A program made the position numbers and the translations under genes. A DNA stretch of 64,000 bases from Eleusine coracana subsp. coracana (Eukaryota > Streptophyta > Magnoliopsida > Poales > Poaceae), in NCBI GenBank assembly GCA_032690845.1, contig CM064422.1, forward strand, positions 6,138,001 to 6,202,000, given 5' to 3'. Positions 57,601 through 64,000 of the stretch are shown here, one piece after another (within the stretch, counting starts at the first letter, position 1; every line of letters begins with the position of its first letter). A model generated the notes under the pieces. The model was not told the DNA's origin. It saw only the letters and a list, made by a program, of their open reading frames with translations, and did not search any database.

Positions 57601-59360
57601 ACGTTGTACAGTTTGCTGATATGTATTTTCAGGAAGAAAAAAAGAATGCAGGAATTGTGTTTATATGTCCATCATGCTCAGGCCCTTGGGGCTCACATCA
57701 ACTAGAATGGAATTATATTTATGGGAGTTGTTAATTTTCAAGTGTCAGTCATCACTTTTGAATCATAGATTCTATATCCAATGATTTTTAATTATTATAT
57801 AAAATATTTTATAAAACAAAAATTAAAATATAAAGGAACAAAATATTGACTAAAAATTTCAAGCGACTAAAAGTTAGAAAATTCGTATATTTATTTTGAT
57901 CCTAGAGATATGTCTTTGATGATCCGGATTCCACTCATTTTTCTTGGTTTACACGTTTATAGCTCCATGGACTGTTTCTAATGGATGGACCGATTTTTCT
58001 TTGGTGGATAGTTCATCGTTAGTTTCTTTTATTTGCCTCGGGTACATCTAAAGCTATAAGGTAATATATTCTATAAAAACTAACTTCATGTGAGAACTAT
58101 GAAAACTCTAATCAAGATCACAGGATTCTCATTCGATAATTAAATTATTTTGTACTTAAACCTCCAATTTATCCTACCTAATTTCTTATTTTATAAATAA
58201 CCCTCAGCTAAAATAACCCACCTCTATCCTTGATCATCGGATAAAGATACTGTGATCTTGGTTGGAGCTCCCATAGTTCTTATACGAAGTCATGCTGGTC
58301 CTTCTTAACCCTTGTATAAGCAACTTTTGCTGAAGATTGACAAAGAAAGACCATTGAAATGGAATGGAACCACTACGTGCTGTAAATAACAAAGATCACC
58401 ACAACCCTTTTTTTTAGAAGAACCTACAAGGAGAGACATAACTCAACCTAGGTTTTGTTGTCATCTTCACCAATCTTCATCTATTTTTTTTTTGGTGCAG
58501 ATTACATCACCTTGAGCGATCAAGGTTTAGCTGGTCCTCTTTTGTTTCTCTCGCTGGTCCGTGGCGACAAGAGTGGAGAGCGTCCGGGCAAAGGTTCGAC
58601 TTGTTGGGACGTGTCCGCCTATGAACGGAACGAAGAGTGTTATGTTTTTCTTTCTAAATACTGCAGGAGTTTCGGTCTTCATTTCAGTGAAAGACAATAG
58701 AGTTTTGTAAGAAAGAGGAACCAATTAGCAATTATTTTGGAACATCAACCATAAATGAAGGCTAAAGGGTAGTATGAAAAATCAGTAGTCCCACTATAAG
58801 CAATAGGGAAGGCCCCGTCACACTGGACTAATTCAGTAACTCTACTCCCAACTTTGCCTAACCTCACCTTTCACCGGCGAGCACAACTAGGCGGTAAAGC
58901 GGAGATACACACCTCACCCGTGTAAATAATTTCAAGGGGCTCTGGCCAGTACATTTTAAGACTAACAAGCCATGGGTGTTTCACTGTTGAGGGGAACGTC
59001 CTATATATCACTAAAAGAATAACTTTCCTTTTGTGACCAAGTACTTCCCCTCTTTATTAATCACCTATCAGGTTGCAATCTTCTTGTACTACGTGTAATA
59101 GGAAGCTGAATGTTACACACATCAAACAACAAATTCAATGAATCGAAGCTACTTCGGCACATACACGAGCTGCCAAGTTTGCCTCCTGAAAAACATGTAC
59201 AATCGAGAGAAGAGAAGTCAATGCTACTTGCTTCAATATCACCGAGGATGGGAGCAATCTCGGACCGGTACTAAAAGGATAATTAGAGAAGGGAGGGTTA
59301 GTGGTTAGGTACTGAAGAGGTTTATTTTCTTTTATTTTAGAAAACAAAAATTGTTTGAGT
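57601..59360. other. AT-rich repeat-like DNA, no gene seen
   Basis: No protein-like frame with context was found. The short frame at 58455-58700 is unrecognised and not called. Confidence 0.45.
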
Positions 59361-59364
59361 TTTT

Positions 59365-60200
59365 TTAATTGAACACCCAACCTGGAGAGCATTTAAAACC
59401 TATGTAGGATTACACTAGAACGAGAACTGAACACACGGCTATAATCACCGAGATAAAAAAAAAATGAGCACTTTAGCAAACACTCACATACACACATGAA
59501 TCATCGCCTCTATGAACACATGCATAGACAACCTATTCCTATAAAAGACTCTGAAAGACTGAGCCGGTTTGATCTTCAGATTCACAAAGTTACTATAAGG
59601 GTCTCTCGACGGAACATCATCTCCCACTGATAGAATAATTAGCCATAAATTCAACACTCATGTTAAATCTAGGATTTGAATCTATATGGGTTGATTCCAC
59701 CACAATAAATATAGCCACATGAGCTAGGTTCAGTTTGCAAAAATAGTTTGAGGTTAGTATTTTGAAAAGGAAGCAATCGGTCATAAAACATCTTCTAATA
59801 TAAGTGTTTATAAACAATTTGCAAAAAAAAATATGTAAGTGTTAAAACATGCCAAGGCGGCTGGCAACTACCACAGCACGGTTCTGTTTTTATCTATTCC
59901 TCTTCTTTCACCAGCGAGCACGGTTCACAGCAAGGCTCTGTTTTGGGCAAGATCCTCTGCTTCCATATCTTCTTTTCTCCGTGAGCAATCTCGGCCACTG
60001 CTTCCTTCAATTGTTACACAATATAAGCTGTAAGTATGTTTTTATTTCTGAAACGCAGTCATGCACACTCACTCATAAAAAATCTTAGACGCATTTTACC
60101 TTACAGAAACTTCCAAGAGACTGGACCAGTATATCAAGATTACAAAGTCACTATGGATGTTTCACTGTCAACAGTCGATTACCACTGAGATAATAATCAG
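59365..60200. repeat. Dispersed repeat copies 2 and 3
   Basis: 59365-59640 contains the uninterrupted version of the repeat split at 55427-56612. It continues GATCTTCAGATTCACAAAGT and CATCTCCCACTGATAGAATA. 60090-60200 repeats this last part in diverged form (CAAGATTACAAAGTCACTAT, ATTACCACTGAGATAATAAT). Confidence 0.55.
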
Positions 60201-60694
60201 AGGAGATTTTATTAATAAAAAAACAAACAAAATGATCGGCCATAAAATGTCTTCAGATTCTTCTTGCTGTAAAACTTAAAACATGCCAAAGGCGACTGGC
60301 GACAGTATCAGTACTAGAACCATATCATATACTTAACCATTACCGTTACTTATTCGTCACAGTAAACCAAATCAAGTTCCAATACAAACCCCACGTCGCC
60401 TTCACCCAAGAGAACAAAATTTCACTCCGTGTAATTCTCAGAGACTTATGTTTCTTTTCTCCGACTTCGCTTTACTGGCGGCCCTGCCGAAGCTGTGCGC
60501 CCGCGTAAAACAACGTCGTACCGGTGGTTCCTAAGAAATGTTCCTTGGATCAGTGGGAACTTTCACAAATTCCCATCGTTGCACTATGCTTGTACTACTC
60601 TTTGGGAGTCCCTTTCCTCGGTTTCTTCTATACACGTCACGATCACTTGTTTTTTCTTTAATAATCCTTTATACGTTTCGTGCTTCACTGCAAC
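60201..60694 (+). promoter_or_regulatory. Upstream region of the GPAT gene
   Basis: No gene is seen; this is the likely promoter. Confidence 0.4.
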
Positions 60695-60701
60695 TATATA
60701 A
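60695..60701 (+). promoter_or_regulatory. Probable TATA box of the GPAT gene
   Basis: TATATAA followed by GCGG lies 113 bp upstream of the ATG at 60814, giving a leader of about 80 bases if transcription starts about 30 bp downstream. Confidence 0.6.
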
Positions 60702-60813
60702 GCGGCCCAGGAAAAGTGCAGAATTCGCATGCAAAACACATCCAAGATCGAACGCGTGTCGAAAGTGTAGGAGTATACTAGGTGGTAGCTGGTAGCTCCG
60801 AGGTGATTGGAAC

Positions 60814-62522
60814 ATGGTAGATGAGACGACAGTGACGATGGCTACCTCTCCGTTCCCGGCTGTGGAGAAGTGCTCCTCCACGGATCGCGGCGGCGACACG
60901 GTGGTGGCGGACCTTGACGGCACGCTGCTGTGCGGGCGGAGCTCGTTCCCGTACTTCGCGCACATGGCGTTCGAGACCGGCGGCGTGCTCCGCCTGCTCC
61001 TCCTCATCGCGCTGGCCCCGCTCGCCGGCCTGCTCTACTACTCCGTCTCCGAGTCCGCGGGCATCCAGGTGCTCATCTTCGCGTCCATGGCGGGCGCGCG
61101 GCTCGCCGACATCGAGGCCGTGGCCCGCGCCGTGCTTCCCAAGTTCTACTGCTCCGACCTCCACCCGGAGTCGTGGCGCGTCTTCTCCGCGTGCGGCCGC
61201 CGCTGCGTGCTCACCGCGAACCCGCGCGTCATGGTCGAGGCCTTCCTCAAGGACTACGCCGGCGCGGACCTGGTCATCGGCACGGAGCTCGTGACGTGGC
61301 GCGGCCGCGCCACGGGGCTCGTCCAGTCCCCCGGCGTGCTCGTGGGCGAGAAGAAGGCGGACGCGCTGCGGCGGGCGTTCGGCGGTGACGTGGCGCGGCG
61401 GCCCGAGGTGGGCCTGGGCGACCGCAGAACGGACTACCCGTTCATGCGGCTGTGCAAGGAAGCGTACGTGGTGGTCCCCGCCGCGCCGAGCCGGCGGAAG
61501 AAGCCCGTGCCGAGGGAGGACCTGCCGCGGCCCGTGGTGTTCCACGACGGGCGGCTCGTGCAGAACCCGTCCCCCGCGCTGGCGCTGCTCACCGCGCTGT
61601 GGATCCCGATCGGGTTCGTGCTCGCCTGCCTCCGCATCGCGGCGGGCGCGCTCCTGCCCATGCGCGTCGTGTACCACGCGTTCCGGTGCCTCGGCGTTCG
61701 CGTCACCGTCAAGGGCACCCCGCCGCCGCCGGCCAGCCGCGAGACGGGGCAGACCGGGGTGCTCTTCATCTGCTCCCACCGCACGCTCCTCGACCCGATC
61801 TTCCTCTCCACCGCGCTCGGCAGACCCATCACCGCCGTCACATACTCGGTACATACGTCCTCATCGTCGTCGTCTAATGCGATTTTTTTTTCAACGATTC
61901 CTTGTCACGCAACACATGTCACACTTCGAAGAATCCATATTATTGGTCAAAATGAGTGCGTGTGTGCTCACTGACGATACAAAACTTCTCTTTCTATCAA
62001 CAGGTGTCGCGTCTGTCGGAGATCATGTCGCCAATCCGCACGGTGCGGCTAACCCGCGACCGCGAAGCCGACGCCGCCATGATCAGGCGGCTGCTAACTG
62101 AAGGCGACCTGGTGATCTGCCCGGAGGGCACGACGTGCCGGGAACCCTTCCTGCTGCGGTTCTCGGCGCTGTTCGCGGAGCTGACGGACGAGATCGTGCC
62201 GGTGGCGATGGAGAACCAGATGAGCATGTTCCACGGCACCACGGCGCGCGGGTGGAAGGGTCTCGACCCCTTCTACTTCTTCATGAACCCGAGCCCCGGG
62301 TACGTGGTCACCTTCCTCAACAAGCTGCCGCGGGAGCTCACCTGCAGCGGGGGGAAGACCAGCCACGAGGTGGCCAACTACATCCAGCGGCTCATCGCGT
62401 CCACGCTCTCCTACGAGTGCACCAGCTTCACAAGGAAGGACAAGTACAAGGCGCTCGCCGGAAACGACGGCACCGTCGTGTCCAAGCCCAACATCGACAA
62501 GAAGAAGGTCATGGGATGCTAG
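60814..62522 (+). CDS. sn-2 glycerol-3-phosphate acyltransferase (land-plant GPAT family)
   Basis: Two exons (60814-61848, 62004-62522) give 517 residues, the normal length for this family. The N-terminal half is a HAD-like phosphatase domain with motif I DLDGTLL (about 33-39), CVLTANPRVMVEAFL, and motif III as GEKKAD then GLGDRRTDYPFM, so the key phosphatase residues look intact. Membrane segments include VLRLLLLIALAPLAGLLYYS and ALLTALWIPIGFVLACLRIA. The PlsC acyltransferase domain has CSHRTLLDPIFLSTALGRPI (HX4D equivalent), VICPEGTTCREPFLLRFS and IVPVAMENQMSMF. Plant GPATs of this type acylate the sn-2 position for cutin or suberin. The retained phosphatase motifs favour the monoacylglycerol-forming (GPAT4/6/8-like) activity, but the clade is not certain. 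Confidence 0.93.
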
Positions 62523-62716
62523 CTAACACAGGAGGAATAGTCAAAATTGCCGCGGTCGTTATAAGGCTGATGAAAGCGACTCTAGTCTAGTTATTCAACA
62601 AGCGACAATAAATTATACGTGTATGCGTACTTTCCCATGAGTTGTGTTTTTTGGGCGCGTAAAATGGATTTTTTTTTTAAAAAAGAACAAACAAAACGGA
62701 TCTTGTCTTCTTGAGT

Positions 62717-63852
62717 TTATACCATTGACAATCCTGATGTAAAGTAGTATCTACCCCGTGCAGCCGGTACATGTTGGCGAATGATGACTCTAGTTGTAAA
62801 AAACACCTCCCTGCCTACAATAAGGATGACGAGGACCGGTGATATGGCACCCATAGCAATGACGACATAGGCTGGCCACCGCTGTGTGGGTGCCACAGTA
62901 ATATAGACGGCCGTCATGAAAGAGACGAGCATGGCAAGGACGGCGAGCACCGTGAGCCTGTGCCCCCACAAGAGCTGGTTGATCCTGAACATGTCAGGGC
63001 TCTGCCACACCCAGATCATGCAGAAGATGAGAACGATGGAGCTGCACATGGCGACTCCGTTGGAGACGACGAAGATCTTGAAGGCGGCGTTGTGGCCGTG
63101 GAGGGCGATGCCCTTGGTCTGGTCGTAGCCGCCGGGCATCGTGAAGGTGGCGGCGAAGGCGGCGGTGGCAATGACGGTGGCGACGAGGATGTAGGTTCCG
63201 ATGACGCGCTCGAAGTACTTGTCGTTGAACATCCTGCGGGATGTGAGGTCGGCGCTTGGTGGCACCCTTGCCGACCACTCTTCTTGCTTAATGAGCTCCT
63301 CCCAGAGGTACATCTCGTAAGCGTCCATCTGTCGACTGTGCAACTTGATCTCGATGATGCCGCGCGCCGTAAGGCCGTCGTGCCTGACAACGCACGGGTC
63401 GACGCGGCGGTCACCGAGCAGCAGCAGCGCAGACTGGACCCGGCTCATCTGTGCCGCGAGGTGCAGGGGAGTGTTGCCGTTGTGGTCCACGCGGTTGGTA
63501 ATCTCCGCGAATCTTACGTGGCGGAGCAGGACTCTGAGCGCGTCCGTCTTGTCGCTGGTGACGGCGGTGTGCAAGGCATTGCGTCCATTGCCGTCCACCA
63601 TCTCGACCACGTCGGGGCAGTGCCGGAGCAGGGCCTTGATGGCGTCCGTGGAGCCATAGTGCACGGCCACGTGCAGCGGAGAGAACATGTTCTTTTGGTT
63701 GCGCTTGTAGGCTAGCTCGGTCCGCGTGTTGAGCAGCATCTTCACCGCGCGATGGTCGTTCTTCTGCGCCGCGTAGTGCAGCGCGTTGTTGCCGTCGGAG
63801 TCGGTCAGGTCGATCAGCTCGGGACGCTTCTCAAGCAGGATCTCCACCACCC
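62717..63852 (-). CDS. Ankyrin-repeat/PGG-domain membrane protein (3' exon, partial)
   Basis: The exon starts at an acceptor (CTGCAG at about 63858-63853 on the minus strand) and runs in frame to a TAA at 62719-62717, about 378 codons. The 5' exons lie beyond the window. Ankyrin repeats fill the first half (DSDGNNALHYAAQKNDHRAV, SPLHVAVHYGSTDAIKALLR, GNGRNALHTAVTSDKTDALR, HNGNTPLHLAAQMSRVQSAL). A PGG domain follows (VATVIATAAFAATFTMPGGY), with about four membrane segments (GVAMCSSIVLIFCMIWVW, VLAVLAMLVSFMTAVYITV, AYVVIAMGAISPVLVILIVG). This is the ACD6/ITN1-like family linked to stress and immunity. Convergent with the GPAT gene, 194 bp between stops. Confidence 0.9.
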
Positions 63853-64000
63853 CTGCAGCGTACGTGAACGATTAAGAGTTAGGAAATATGATAAAATTAA
63901 AACATAAGATCCAATAATTTATAATTATTATAAAGATAATCTTATAAAAAAATTAAAACATAAAATAATAAATTATTAACTAACAGCTGATTAAGAGTTA
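63853..64000 (-). other. Partial intron at the right edge
   Basis: AT-rich sequence upstream of the ankyrin exon acceptor; presumably intron. No exon is visible before the window ends. Confidence 0.6.

Noticed and set aside
60778..61854. Minus-strand frame of 358 codons across GPAT exon 1
   Set aside because: Shadow of GC-rich codons; His/Arg/Glu-rich with no motif, while the plus strand is a clear GPAT.
1..64000. CRISPR arrays, prokaryotic operons or phage-like systems
   Set aside because: No regularly spaced identical repeats with unique spacers; all recognisable genes are spliced or intronless plant nuclear genes.

Overview
ORGANISM. This is nuclear DNA of a grass, most likely a panicoid (sorghum/maize/sugarcane/Setaria-like). 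The reasons are GC-rich first exons beside AT-rich introns with GT-AG splicing, monocot-type plant genes (KNOLLE syntaxin, KORRIGAN cellulase, GEM-like GRAM protein, PPR protein, land-plant GPAT), and many grass repeats: a Ty1-copia element, RTE and L1 LINE remnants, a hAT relic, and a fragment rich in CCGGACCGTCCGGT-type motifs. The species cannot be fixed from sequence alone. LAYOUT. 0-14 kb is gene-rich: a mitochondrial CBS-domain gene (CBSX3 type, +), an intronless plastid-type Cys-rich protein (-), a GRAM-domain GEM-like gene (+), and a gene carrying only the C-terminal domain of ATP synthase delta/OSCP (-). 14-33 kb is repeat-rich. It holds an intact intronless F-box gene (21.8-23.2 kb, +) and two inverted copies of an odd composite gene. 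33.0-38.9 kb is a decayed Ty1-copia retrotransposon on the minus strand, with both LTRs, PBS, PPT and a probable target-site duplication. 40-54.5 kb is gene-rich again: KNOLLE-type syntaxin (-) divergent from a plastid RsmD-type methyltransferase (+), then a KORRIGAN-type membrane endoglucanase (+) convergent with a PPR protein (-). 54.5-60.7 kb is repeats only. 60.8-64 kb holds a sn-2 GPAT (+) convergent with an ankyrin/PGG membrane protein (-) that runs off the right edge. MAIN OBSERVATION. The composite locus at 25.9-31.0 kb (copy A) has three parts in order: a frameshifted F-box exon, seven exons encoding an ASY1/HOP1-like HORMA domain cut short before its C-terminal seatbelt, and four exon-interrupted segments of a copia-protease-like domain present twice in tandem (the first keeps DSGAS, the second is degenerate). 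A partial inverted paralogue at 16.2-18.8 kb (copy B) shares the HORMA tail, exon order, splice phases, a 91-nt exon length and intron sequence, and an RTE LINE sits in its last intron. The shared architecture suggests an old domestication of retrotransposon protease sequence onto a meiotic-type HORMA module. In this sequence both copies carry lesions: A has F-box frameshifts, one in-frame TGA and an unresolved phase at one junction; B has two frameshifts and has lost its 5' part. Whether any copy works is open. REGULATION. The KNOLLE upstream region has a perfect mitosis-specific activator (MSA) motif and further AACGG cores. The GEM-like gene uses a GC-AG intron. The CBSX3 gene has a 5'-UTR intron.
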